From contig CAJODT010000007.1 in assembly GCA_905233365.1 (NCBI GenBank), positions 1 through 50,343 on the forward strand: a stretch of 50,343 nucleotides of DNA, in the 5' to 3' direction. Made by a program: the position numbers and the translations under genes. Position 1 is the first letter of the stretch; every line of letters starts with the position of its first letter. Source of the DNA: an uncultured Succiniclasticum sp. Lineage in GTDB: Bacteria; Bacillota; Negativicutes; Acidaminococcales; Acidaminococcaceae. The notes below the pieces were generated by a model that was given only the letters and a program-made list of their open reading frames with translations, was not told the DNA's origin and ran no database searches. This document shows, in pieces, positions 17,727-27,131 of the stretch.

Positions 17727-19118
17727 TCAATAATGCCGTATCACTTCAAACCGCTTCAGTTCACAGCCGCTTTCTTCCGGACGGATGCCCGCCTTCTGTT
17801 TCGCTATGTCGACCTGCTGCTCGATGGTATCCACGCCGGGCAGGTTGGGCAGCAGCAAACCGCTGCGGCTTCCCTTGGTCACCAGTACGCCGTACCTTTT
17901 TACGTCTAACTGGGCAGGGGAGCTGATGGGTTCCATGGGGCCCAGCACGTCCACGCTGTATTCCAGTTCTTCCAGTTCCTCGGGCAGCACCGGGGTGAAG
18001 CGGGGGTCGCGGCTGCAGGCGGAGATGGCGTTGTGCCGGATCTCTTCCGCCACGTTGTCGTACATGGGGCCGATGGTACCGATGCAGCCCCGCAATGCGC
18101 CGCGGATCTTTAACGAAACAAACACGCCGGCTTTTTGTTGCGTCATTTCCGGGGAAATATGCTGGGGCGAGCGCAGGTAGCCGCCCTTGCTGTTCACGTA
18201 ATGTTCAATTACTTCCCGGGCCAGCTTCACGTAGTCGTCTTCTTTGGCCAGCCGTTCCGCTTTCATCCTGCCCCGGATGGTGTCGTAAGCGTTAAGGAAG
18301 TGACGGCTTTCATCTGCCCCGGCAGGGGTGAACAGGGTGACGCCGTAGCCCACGCCGAAGGGCCCTTCGTAGCTCAGCATTTTGCTTTGTACCGCCAGCC
18401 CGTCGAAGGCGCCGGCCATGAGGACGAAGGAACGGTGGCCGCATTCGGCGGCTTCTTCCAGAAACATGTCTTTAAAGGCAAACAGCTCCGGGAAGTTACC
18501 GCTTCCCATCACTTCCATGATTTTTCTATCGTATTCCGGGCCTGCGGGGTTGAAGCCGTAAGGCCCGCTTTTTGTGAGCTTGTGGGATAAATCGCCGCTG
18601 GCGATCCAGGCGATCTTCCGGCCCAGCTTCTCCGCCATCTCCGCAATGAGCATACCCACCCGGTAGTGCTCTTTCAGCGAAAAACCGGAGAGGGCCACCC
18701 GCACGATTTTACAGCTTGTGCAATATTTGGCGAGAAAATACAGCGGCACCATGGTACCGTGATCCAGCTCCGGCTGCCGGTTGCCCAGCGTGCCTGCGGG
18801 GATTCCTCTTTCTTTGGCCGCCGCGTCGATGGCCTTTACCAGCTCTTCATCGTAATTCACACTGAATTTGACCTGGGGCGCGCCGAACTGGGCCAGGGTT
18901 CCTTTGGCGGAAGGGCCCGGCGAGATGTGGAAGTAATCGGAGTACAAAATGGAATGGGGGCTGGAGATGATAACCGTATCTGGCTGCAGGTCCGCAATGA
19001 ATTTCGCAGCTGCTTCGTAAGCGTCGATGGTGGCCTGGATACCTTTTTCCTGTCCGTGTCCCACTTCGGGAACGATGAGGGGCGGATGGGGAACCTGTAC
19101 TGCGCCGAGGATTGCCAT
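17727..19118 (-). CDS. AmmeMemoRadiSam fused proteins B and A (Memo/LigB-like plus AMMECR1 domain)
   Basis: N-term GAVQVPHPPLIVPEVGHG ... IASGDLSHKLTKSGPYGFN; C-term GVFVSLKIRGALRGCIGTIGP. Confidence 0.9.
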   Translation of the reverse strand: MAILGAVQVPHPPLIVPEVGHGQEKGIQATIDAYEAAAKFIADLQPDTVIISSPHSILYSDYFHISPGPSAKGTLAQFGAPQVKFSVNYDEELVKAIDAAAKERGIPAGTLGNRQPELDHGTMVPLYFLAKYCTSCKIVRVALSGFSLKEHYRVGMLIAEMAEKLGRKIAWIASGDLSHKLTKSGPYGFNPAGPEYDRKIMEVMGSGNFPELFAFKDMFLEEAAECGHRSFVLMAGAFDGLAVQSKMLSYEGPFGVGYGVTLFTPAGADESRHFLNAYDTIRGRMKAERLAKEDDYVKLAREVIEHYVNSKGGYLRSPQHISPEMTQQKAGVFVSLKIRGALRGCIGTIGPMYDNVAEEIRHNAISACSRDPRFTPVLPEELEELEYSVDVLGPMEPISSPAQLDVKRYGVLVTKGSRSGLLLPNLPGVDTIEQQVDIAKQKAGIRPEESGCELKRFEVIRHY

Positions 19119-19331
19119 GGTGAGGACTCCTTTCTTTGTTTGCTTTTGGAATGTGATATATCAATTAGTTTGTTTGACGGTTGTGCCATTACAGAATGGA
19201 CGGTTCAATCAGCGTCTCCTTATATTATACAGCAAAATGGAAAGAAACGTATCAGTAAAATTGACAAGAAAAGTTTGCCTTGTTAAGATTAGTATGAACT
19301 GAATTACAACTCTTACTTTTCGGAGCCTTGT

Positions 19332-21206
19332 GTGATGAAGCCGAATGAAAAAAACGACAATGAAATAAAAAAGGATAATACCACTGGGTCAGTTGAGAGC
19401 GAAGCAGCCGCTAACGCGACGGATAAACCGAATGCGGGTGACGCAGCGCAATCTTCCGCTCCCGTGCAGGAAGTAGACACCGCGTCCGTTAACACAGCGG
19501 AGCAGGATGCGGCAAGCCAGCCAAAACGCCGGCAGCGTCCCAAACGGAAAGGCCGGGCGGTGGCCGGGCAGATTTCCCGACTGAAGATGGCTGTCATGTT
19601 TCTGATTCCCCTGCTGCTTGTAGCGTTCTGGACGGAAATTGCGCCGTTACTAGTGTCTGCCGGTATACGGGGCAGCCTGATCGATCTGCCGGACCCGCAC
19701 GCAGCGGCGAACCTGCGCGGGGTGCTGCAGCTGTTATTACTGTCGCCGGTTTTGTATGCGGGCCGTCAGTTTTATCAGCAGGCGCTGCAGGACCTGCAGG
19801 AACGCATCCCATCAGCGGAAGTGCTGCTTCTGCTCGGTACCCTTGCTGCTGTGACTGGTGGTATATACACATCTATCCATCTGGTACAGGGGCAGCATTA
19901 CTGGAACCTGCCGCCACTGTTCCTTGCCTATATCGGGGTGTGTGTAACGACGGCGCTGGGCAGCGTCTATCTGGACCGCTGGTGCAAGGCGCCTTTGCCG
20001 CAGTTTCTGGATCTGCCCTCCATGTGGCTGGTGAGCGGTTCCATTTTACTGGCCATCGTAGCCTGCCTCAGCTTTTTCTTTACCGGTAAGGCAACCTTCC
20101 CCGTCTGGCAGATTGCCATGTCTATTTTTGTCTGCTGCTGCCCTGTGTTACTGTTGCCTGCTGTCAGTGCGGCAGCCTTTACCGCGGTGCAGAAAGCGGC
20201 GGAGCAGAATATCCTGCTGCGGGACGGAACGATTTTAGGCGACGTGGGTGAAACCTCACTGATCATTTTTGATAAAACGGGAACCCTCACCATAGGTCAT
20301 CCGGTGCTGACGGATATCCATATCTTCAACAACGGTTCCGAGCCGGGTCTGTTAAGTCTGGCAGCTGCCATGCTGCAGGATAGCGATTTGCCGGAAGCCG
20401 CGGCGGTACGGGATGCGGCGGAAGGTTGTAAGCTTCCTCTCTGTACGGAAATCCAATCCACGCCGGAAGGCTGGCACAGCGCCCGCTGCTTTAAGGAAAA
20501 TATCAGGCTGGGCTCTCTGGATTTTGTAAAACGCTATGCCCGGATTCCGCCGGAAACCAACAGGTACGTGGAGCAGATGTCCGATGCGGGCAAGACCGTG
20601 TGGTACCTGACGGTGGGGCGCACCCTGTACGCCATTTTCGGTTTTTCCGATGAACTGCGGGAAGAAACACAGGAAGCCATGCGCAGATTAAAAGAAATGA
20701 ACATTACCACTTCCGTGATGACCGGGGACAATAAGCGGGCGGGTCTGTATCTGGGCAGGCTGGCCGGCGCGGACCGGGTGGCGGCGCAATTGCTGCCCAC
20801 CCATAAGGCGCAGCTGGTGCAGACCTTCCGCAAAGGCGGCGAAATCGTAGCGGTGGTAGGCGACGGGGATAACGACGCCCCGGCGCTGGAGTGTGCGGAC
20901 TTCGGTTTTGCCGTAGGCAGCGGTACCAAAACGGTGTGGAAAGCGGCCCAGGTGGTGCTGACGGACAACGACCTGCGCAACGTGGCGGCTACCTTTAAGC
21001 TGAGCCGCGCCTGCGTGGAAACCATAAAAGGCGATGTGCGCATCGTCTGCATTTGCAACCTGGTGCTTCTGCCCTTTGCTGTGGGTCTGATTTTCTTATT
21101 GGGCGGTCCCCTGCTGCAACCCTGGATGCTGCTGGTGGTGACCATTGTGGCGGCGGCGCTGCTGGCACATAATACATGGAAACTAAAAAGGATAGATTTG
21201 AAATAA
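19332..21206 (+). CDS. P1B-type (CopA/ZntA-like) P-type ATPase homologue lacking the actuator domain
   Basis: DKTGTLT, MTGDNK, VGDGDNDAPAL, P1B-like membrane helices; no TGE(S) actuator segment, CCCP in place of CPC, no HP motif. Confidence 0.8.
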   Translation: MMKPNEKNDNEIKKDNTTGSVESEAAANATDKPNAGDAAQSSAPVQEVDTASVNTAEQDAASQPKRRQRPKRKGRAVAGQISRLKMAVMFLIPLLLVAFWTEIAPLLVSAGIRGSLIDLPDPHAAANLRGVLQLLLLSPVLYAGRQFYQQALQDLQERIPSAEVLLLLGTLAAVTGGIYTSIHLVQGQHYWNLPPLFLAYIGVCVTTALGSVYLDRWCKAPLPQFLDLPSMWLVSGSILLAIVACLSFFFTGKATFPVWQIAMSIFVCCCPVLLLPAVSAAAFTAVQKAAEQNILLRDGTILGDVGETSLIIFDKTGTLTIGHPVLTDIHIFNNGSEPGLLSLAAAMLQDSDLPEAAAVRDAAEGCKLPLCTEIQSTPEGWHSARCFKENIRLGSLDFVKRYARIPPETNRYVEQMSDAGKTVWYLTVGRTLYAIFGFSDELREETQEAMRRLKEMNITTSVMTGDNKRAGLYLGRLAGADRVAAQLLPTHKAQLVQTFRKGGEIVAVVGDGDNDAPALECADFGFAVGSGTKTVWKAAQVVLTDNDLRNVAATFKLSRACVETIKGDVRIVCICNLVLLPFAVGLIFLLGGPLLQPWMLLVVTIVAAALLAHNTWKLKRIDLK

Positions 21207-21238
21207 AAAACCGGTCACTTGCGTGACCGGTTTTTCAT
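21207..21238. terminator. Bidirectional terminator
   Basis: AAAAACCGGTCAC TTGC GTGACCGGTTTTT between convergent genes. Confidence 0.85.
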
Positions 21239-22993
21239 TTCCCATATACGTTTTCAATGATTGTCTTCATAAAGTTCTCTTCCCAACGGTAGTTACGGCT
21301 GTAACGTCCTTTGTTATATTTATAATCGGTGGCGAAGCCGTTCTGCAGGAAAACAAATCCGTTTTTCGTGCCGGGCTGCCACATAAGACCGCCGATGAAA
21401 CCGTAGGCTTCCCCCAGATGCCCGACCAGATCAAAGTCGGGGCGGTTGGGAGCCGGTTTTGTGGAACCTGTGCCGCTGAAATACTGCAGGGCCAAACCGT
21501 AACTTTCAATGGCATCGTTGTCAATGTCGCCGTTGGGCTGGGACGGATTGTATTTCCAGACCGGTTTTTCCATAATCTGCACCGAGGCGGATTTAAGTAT
21601 TTGTTTTCCTTTATAGTTACCCTGGTTCATCAACATTTGCAGCATATGGGCCAGCTCTTCCGGTGATATGCGCAGTCCGCCCTGGGGGGAAAAGATGCCT
21701 GCGTTGGTTCCGGGCCTGTAGTTGGCCAGCAGGGAGGCGTTTGGCAGTTCGATGGGACGGTCGTCGATCTGGGCATAATAGCGGCCGGATTCCCCTTTGG
21801 TTTTACGGTAAAGCGTCCCCATCTTCTGCAGGTCGCCGGAGGAAAAGTCCCGCAGGTTGAAGCTGCCTTTGATCTCCAGGGGCTTCAGCACGTTTTTCGT
21901 CATGTATTTGTCGAAACGCTGGCCGGACACCTTTTCCATAATGGTAGCCAGCAGGACAAAATTCAGATTGCAATAGCTGAAATTGGTGCCGGGGGCCCTG
22001 TTCTTCGTCCAGCAGTCTGCAGAGGTGAAAAACGATCTGACGTTGCTTTTAAAAGGTACGTAGGGAGTGGGGTAGTCCCGGATGGATGACGTGTGGGAAA
22101 GCAGCATCCGGGAGGTGATGGCCCTGTTGGGATAATTCGGGTTCCGCAGGGTGAAGCCCAGGTAACGGCTCACGTCTTCGTCCAGATTGATCTTTCCTTC
22201 TTCCACCAGCTGCATGTAACCGGTAGCGGTGAAAATTTTGGAAATTGAAGCTACGCGGAACCGGCTGTCGGAGGTGACAGGCAGGTTCCAGTTTTTATTG
22301 CGGGGGCTGAGGAAGCGGTTGCCCATCATGTTACGGTATACTTCCTTGCCGTTTTTGAACACGATGACGGCCAGGCCCGGTACTTTTTCCCCATAGCCGC
22401 CGATCATGTCGGCCAGTGCGGCATCCAGTTTCCGGGTTGCGGTTTTGTTTAACAGGGAGTTGTAGTTTTCCTCTTTGTTCTGGACGCGGAAGGGGTGGCC
22501 GGGGACAACGGCGGTTTTTTGTTTTTGCGTTGCGGCGGGTTTGGCGTTTTCTGTATTGGTCTTTGTGGCAGATGTTGTCTTGCTGGTTGGTTTGATTATG
22601 GCAGGGGCATTCTGTGTTGGAGCAGGCTGCGTTGTTGTATCAGGCATAGTTGACGCCACAGGTTCCTTTTTGGTTTGCGTCGTACTTGCAGGCGCGGGCT
22701 GCGTTGATTGCTTTTGTTCAGGCTGAGGCTGTACAGAAGCTGGCGTGCTGTTTGTTTGTGCCGGCAGCGTTGTAACAGTTGAACTGGTTTGCGTTGTACT
22801 TGCCGGAGGTGTATTAGCCGGCTTCGTGTCGGCAGGCGCTGGTGTATTTGCAGGCGCAGAACCAGTCGGTGCGGTTGTATGGTGCGCGCACTGTCGGCGC
22901 GGCAGGAGCGGCCATTGCTATACTTGTTAAAAAAGAACAAATCAGTGCAACGGCGATTGTACTGATTTGTTTTTTGTGTGCGGTAAAAATCAT
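21235..22993 (-). pseudogene. Secreted beta-lactamase-family serine hydrolase with Pro/Thr/Ala-rich linker; frame disrupted near 22880-22895
   Basis: Catalytic region RFRVASISKIFTATGYMQLVEEGKI; signal peptide MIFTAHKKQISTIAVALICSFLTSIAMAAPAAP lies in another frame, joining across a GCGCGC tract. Confidence 0.8.
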
Positions 22994-23095
22994 AAAAGCC
23001 TCCATATAAACTGAAACGGAAGATGGAGTATTAGGTTATAATTGCAGCAACGTTATACAATGGAAGGCGTTGCGCATAAAAAGCAGAGGATTTTC

Positions 23096-23425
23096 TTATA
23101 TGACGTATTTAAAAATGCAGAAGAATACCGTTCCCGCTACCAGCGCTACCGGCAGGGACTGCGTTTTGTAAACGATGGGGAAGGCGCAGACGGTGGCCCA
23201 TAAGCCGTAGTTCTGCAAGGTAAAGTTCAGCGCATTGTCTTTCAGGAAAATATCCGGAAAGATCAGCGCGCCAAAGATGGCGGTAGGGATGTACTTCAGC
23301 CAGATGCTGAACCAGTCCGGCAGCTTACGGCCCCGCAGCAAAAGCAGGGGCAGTTCCCGGCAGGAAAAGGTGCCGATGACCATCATCAGGGTGGCGCCGT
23401 ATATATATAAGGATTCGTTACTCAT
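23096..23425 (-). CDS. azlD: AzlD domain-containing protein
   Basis: Small hydrophobic protein GTFSCRELPLLLLRGRKLPDWFSIWLKYIPTAIFGALIFPDI; next to azlC. Confidence 0.85.
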   Translation of the reverse strand: MSNESLYIYGATLMMVIGTFSCRELPLLLLRGRKLPDWFSIWLKYIPTAIFGALIFPDIFLKDNALNFTLQNYGLWATVCAFPIVYKTQSLPVALVAGTVFFCIFKYVI

Positions 23426-23499
23426 TGGAAGTCTCCAGTCTGCCGGTCGCTTTCCGGCCTGTGTTTCAGGTTAGCAGTTATACAGATAAAACGTTGTTC

Positions 23500-24261
23500 T
23501 TAAGAACCTGCTTCTTCTTTTTTCGTATGTTTTACTTCCAGCCAGCAGGCGATCACCGATACGATGAGCGTGGCCAGCACGATGTGCAGCTTGAAGGGTA
23601 CGACAAAGGAAAGAAGAACGGATAGAATGCCGCCCAGCAGGCCGGCGATCAGCAGTACCGTATCGTGCAGGTAACTGCTCCAGATACCCAGGAACATGGC
23701 AACTAAAATATAAGAAACCAGCTCCGTGGGCGGATTCAGCCAGGCTGCCGCCGTGCAACCGATAAAGTTGGCGCTGGCCCAGACCAGGCAGGGAGAAAAA
23801 CCTAACGCCAGCCCCTGCCGGGGATCCCAGTCCTTATCCTTGTTAAAGCAGTCCAGATTCACCGCAAAGGTCTCGTCGGTAATGTTCTGGGCGAACAGGA
23901 TGGAATAGGGAAGGGAGCAGTTTTTAATGTGGGGGTACATGGCCGTGGAAAAGAACATGTACCGCAGGCTCACCATAAAATTGGTGACCAGGATGGAAAA
24001 CAGCGAGGCGTTGTCCAGCAGCATGGCGATGCAGATGAACTGCCCGCTGCCGGAGTAGGCCAGGATGCTCATAATGAACGCTTCCACTGGCGAGATGCGG
24101 GCCTGCTGTCCCAAAATACCGCAGGCCAGCCCCAAAAACAGGTAGCCGATATAAATGGGCATCGCCCGCTGGATCACTTTCTTGTTGAAATGCAAAATAA
24201 AGACCGTCCTTCTGAAACTGTAATAATACTTAATTATATAGTGAAATTCCCATTTCTGCAA
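23500..24261 (-). CDS. azlC: AzlC family branched-chain amino acid exporter subunit (true start may be 24162)
   Basis: MPIYIGYLFLGLACGILGQQARISPVEAFIMSILAYSGSGQFICIAML. Confidence 0.88.
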   Translation of the reverse strand: MQKWEFHYIIKYYYSFRRTVFILHFNKKVIQRAMPIYIGYLFLGLACGILGQQARISPVEAFIMSILAYSGSGQFICIAMLLDNASLFSILVTNFMVSLRYMFFSTAMYPHIKNCSLPYSILFAQNITDETFAVNLDCFNKDKDWDPRQGLALGFSPCLVWASANFIGCTAAAWLNPPTELVSYILVAMFLGIWSSYLHDTVLLIAGLLGGILSVLLSFVVPFKLHIVLATLIVSVIACWLEVKHTKKEEAGS

Positions 24262-24373
24262 TTACCTGCCGGATTTATATATGGAAATTCTGTAACTCCA
24301 TTGACATAATCCACTGTTTATTTCTATAATTAAATACCAGATATACATAATGACAAAATTAAAAAATAGGAAG

Positions 24374-24536
24374 GAAAAGACATGAGCAAAACGTCGGGAA
24401 CGATTGCGTCATTCCATGAGATGACATGAGCCGCCCGTGGCGAGACTGTCTGAGGGGCGAAGCCCCGAGTTTCGAAGCCACAGGCGAATGAGTCCATGGA
24501 ATAGCAATCGTGTACGGTTTTGCGAAGTCTTTTCCG
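24374..24536 (+). repeat. 163-bp fold-back interspersed repeat, copy 1
   Basis: Gapless match, about 88% by eye, to the reverse complement of 37100-37262; nested complementary arms from GAAAAGA/TCTTTTC to GGGGC-GAA-GCCCC. Confidence 0.9.
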
Positions 24537-24557
24537 GGCTTTACAGGAGGTTTTTCT

Positions 24558-25808
24558 ATGGCAACGGTAAGACCCTTCAGAGGCTTGAGACCGGAATCGG
24601 AACTGGCGGCGAAGATCGCGTCGCTGCCCTATGATGTAATGGATACGGAAGAAGCCCGCGGCAAGATTGCGGCGGATCCGTTCAGCTTTTTAACGGTAAC
24701 CAAATCGGAAGCGACCCTGCCTGAAGGCGTGGACGCCTACAGCGATGAAGTGTACGCGAAAGCAAGGGAAAACCTGGTGAACTATGTCGCCAGCGGCAAG
24801 ATGAAACAGGATAAGACGCCCTGCTTTTACATTTACCGCCAGCGCATGAACCAGCACATCCAGATTGGTCTGGTGGCGACGGCTTCCGTGGAAGAATACC
24901 GCAACGGTATCATCCGGCGTCACGAGCTCACCCGCACGGAAAAGGAGCAGGACCGGGTGCGTCACATTACGGCGACAAAAGCGCAGACAGGTCCGGTGTT
25001 CCTGACCTACCGGCAGCGCCCGGAGATCAGCTCCTGCATTTTGAAGCTGATGGCGGAGCGGGAACCGGTCATCAACTTTATCGCGGAAGACGGCGTGCGC
25101 AACACCCTGTACGTGGTGGACGACCCGGTGCAGATCCAGGAGATCATCCGCCTGTTTAAGGCAGTGCCTGCCTTTTACATTGCAGACGGGCATCATCGCT
25201 GCGCCGGTGCCATGCGTGTGGCGGATCAGATGGAAAAGGAAGCGGGCGTGAAGGACGCAGAGGCGGAGTATGAGTACTTCCAGGCTGTCATCTTCCCCGA
25301 CAACATGATGGAAATCCTGGATTACAACCGTGTGGTGGCGGACCTGGCCGGTCTCAGCCAGGCATCCTTCCTGCAGGCAATAGAAGAGAAGTTCTTGGTG
25401 AAATCGGTACAGAAGGCGTACCGTCCGGAAGCACGCCACACCTTCGGCATGTACCTGGGCGGGCTCTGGTACGAACTGAAGGCCAAAGAAGGGACCTATG
25501 ACGCGCAGGACGCGATTGCGTCATTGGATGTTTCCGTTCTGCAAAACAACCTGCTGGCGCCGGTCCTGAAAATCGGCGACCCCCGTACGGACAAACGCAT
25601 TGGATTTGTAGGCGGCATCCGGGGCATGGAGGAACTGGAGCGCAAGGTGGACAGCGGCACATTTGCCGTGGCCTTTTCCATGTACCCCACCCTGATGCAG
25701 GAGGTCATGACCGTGGCGGACGCGGGCAAGATCATGCCCCCCAAATCCACCTGGTTCGAGCCCAAGCTGCGGGACGGTATGGTGGTCCATCTGCTGGAAG
25801 ATTTATAA
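24558..25808 (+). CDS. DUF1015 family protein
   Basis: MATVRPFRGLRPESELAAKIASLPYDVMDTEEAR; YIADGHHRCAGAMRVADQM; upstream of serC. Confidence 0.88.
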   Translation: MATVRPFRGLRPESELAAKIASLPYDVMDTEEARGKIAADPFSFLTVTKSEATLPEGVDAYSDEVYAKARENLVNYVASGKMKQDKTPCFYIYRQRMNQHIQIGLVATASVEEYRNGIIRRHELTRTEKEQDRVRHITATKAQTGPVFLTYRQRPEISSCILKLMAEREPVINFIAEDGVRNTLYVVDDPVQIQEIIRLFKAVPAFYIADGHHRCAGAMRVADQMEKEAGVKDAEAEYEYFQAVIFPDNMMEILDYNRVVADLAGLSQASFLQAIEEKFLVKSVQKAYRPEARHTFGMYLGGLWYELKAKEGTYDAQDAIASLDVSVLQNNLLAPVLKIGDPRTDKRIGFVGGIRGMEELERKVDSGTFAVAFSMYPTLMQEVMTVADAGKIMPPKSTWFEPKLRDGMVVHLLEDL

Positions 25809-25913
25809 TAGAACGGATATTTCCAAACGGAACATGCTTTGTTATCCGGGCAACGGATGGCAGCGTATAATGAATTAAAAGTATCAGAACTTAAAGGAAA
25901 GGAAGTTGTAAAC

Positions 25914-27002
25914 GTGAGCCGGATTTTCAATTTTAACGCGGGCCCTGCGGCCCTGCCTCTGGAAGTTTTGGAAGAAGTACAGGCGGAACTGCTGGATTTT
26001 AACAATACCGGGATGTCGATCCTGGAGATCAGCCATCGCAGTCCTGCCTTTGAAAAAGTGCTGGAAGAAACCAAACAGGATATTAAAGACCTGCTGAACC
26101 TGCCGGATGATTACGGCATCTTCTTTATGGGCGGCGGCGGCAGCCTGCAGTTCAGCTGCGTACCGTATAACTTTCTGAAAGACGGGATGACGGCGGCCTA
26201 TGCTGACACCGGTTCCTTTGCCGACAAGGCTTTTGAGGAAGCGGAAAAAGTGGGCAAGGCGGTGAAAGTGTTCAGCTCCAAGGCCCGGGGTTACGACCGG
26301 GTGCCCCGTCCCGAAGAAGTAAAGTTGCCGGAGAACTGCGCGTACCTGCACATCACCGGCAACAATACCATTGAAGGCACGGAGTATTTCGTATATCCCG
26401 AGACGGGGGATGTGCCCCTGGTGGCGGACATGTCCTCGGAAATCCTGTCCCGGCCCTTCCCGGTGGAGAAGTTCTCCCTCATTTACAGCGGGGCCCAGAA
26501 GAATATCGGCCCGGCCGGCGTGGTGCTGATCATTGCGAAGAAGGACTTTGTGGCCGGACGCGACAAAAAGCTGCCCGTCATGATGAACTATGAGACCATA
26601 CTGAACAAGGATTCCCTGTACAATACGCCGCCGGTGTTTGCCATTTACATCGTAGGCAAGGTAGCGAAATGGCTGAAGAAGCAGGGCGGCCTGGCCGCGA
26701 TGGAAGCCGTGAACCGGAAAAAGGCAGCCCTGTTATATGCGCTGCTGGACAAATACCCTGAGTTTTATAAGGGAAGGGCGGCAAAGGACAGCCGTTCCAT
26801 CATGAACGTGACATTTAACCTGGGGTCCAAAGAGCTGGAAGCAAAGTTCGTTGAGGAAGGCAAGCAGCGGGGTCTGGGGGGCCTGAAAGGCCACCGTAGC
26901 GTGGGCGGCATCCGCGCTTCCATTTACAACGCCATGCCGCTGGCAGGCTGCGAAGCGCTGGCGCAATTCATGGAAGAGTTTTACCAAAGCAACAAGGCGT
27001 AA
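25914..27002 (+). CDS. serC: 3-phosphoserine/phosphohydroxythreonine transaminase
   Basis: GTG start after GGAAGTTG; SRIFNFNAGPAALPLEVLEEVQ; YSGAQKNIGPAGVVLIIAKKD. Confidence 0.94.
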   Translation: MSRIFNFNAGPAALPLEVLEEVQAELLDFNNTGMSILEISHRSPAFEKVLEETKQDIKDLLNLPDDYGIFFMGGGGSLQFSCVPYNFLKDGMTAAYADTGSFADKAFEEAEKVGKAVKVFSSKARGYDRVPRPEEVKLPENCAYLHITGNNTIEGTEYFVYPETGDVPLVADMSSEILSRPFPVEKFSLIYSGAQKNIGPAGVVLIIAKKDFVAGRDKKLPVMMNYETILNKDSLYNTPPVFAIYIVGKVAKWLKKQGGLAAMEAVNRKKAALLYALLDKYPEFYKGRAAKDSRSIMNVTFNLGSKELEAKFVEEGKQRGLGGLKGHRSVGGIRASIYNAMPLAGCEALAQFMEEFYQSNKA

Positions 27003-27025
27003 GAAGCGTCTCCTTAAAATACAAC

Positions 27026-27068
27026 GCAGCGGGCGTTTTGCATTTTTGCGGAAAGCCCGCTGTTTTTC
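27026..27068 (+). terminator. Rho-independent terminator after serC
   Basis: CAGCGGGC ... GCCCGCTG TTTTTCTTT. Confidence 0.75.
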
Positions 27069-27131
27069 TTTGCGTAATTGCATAGAGAATGGTAAAATAA
27101 TAATAACAAACCAAGAAAGGTGTGACCTTTT

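Noticed and set aside
24382-24429. Small ORF MSKTSGTIASFHEMT* at the start of repeat copy 1
   Set aside because: Start codon and frame are not conserved in copy 2 (CTG start, early TAA); conservation follows the hairpin instead.
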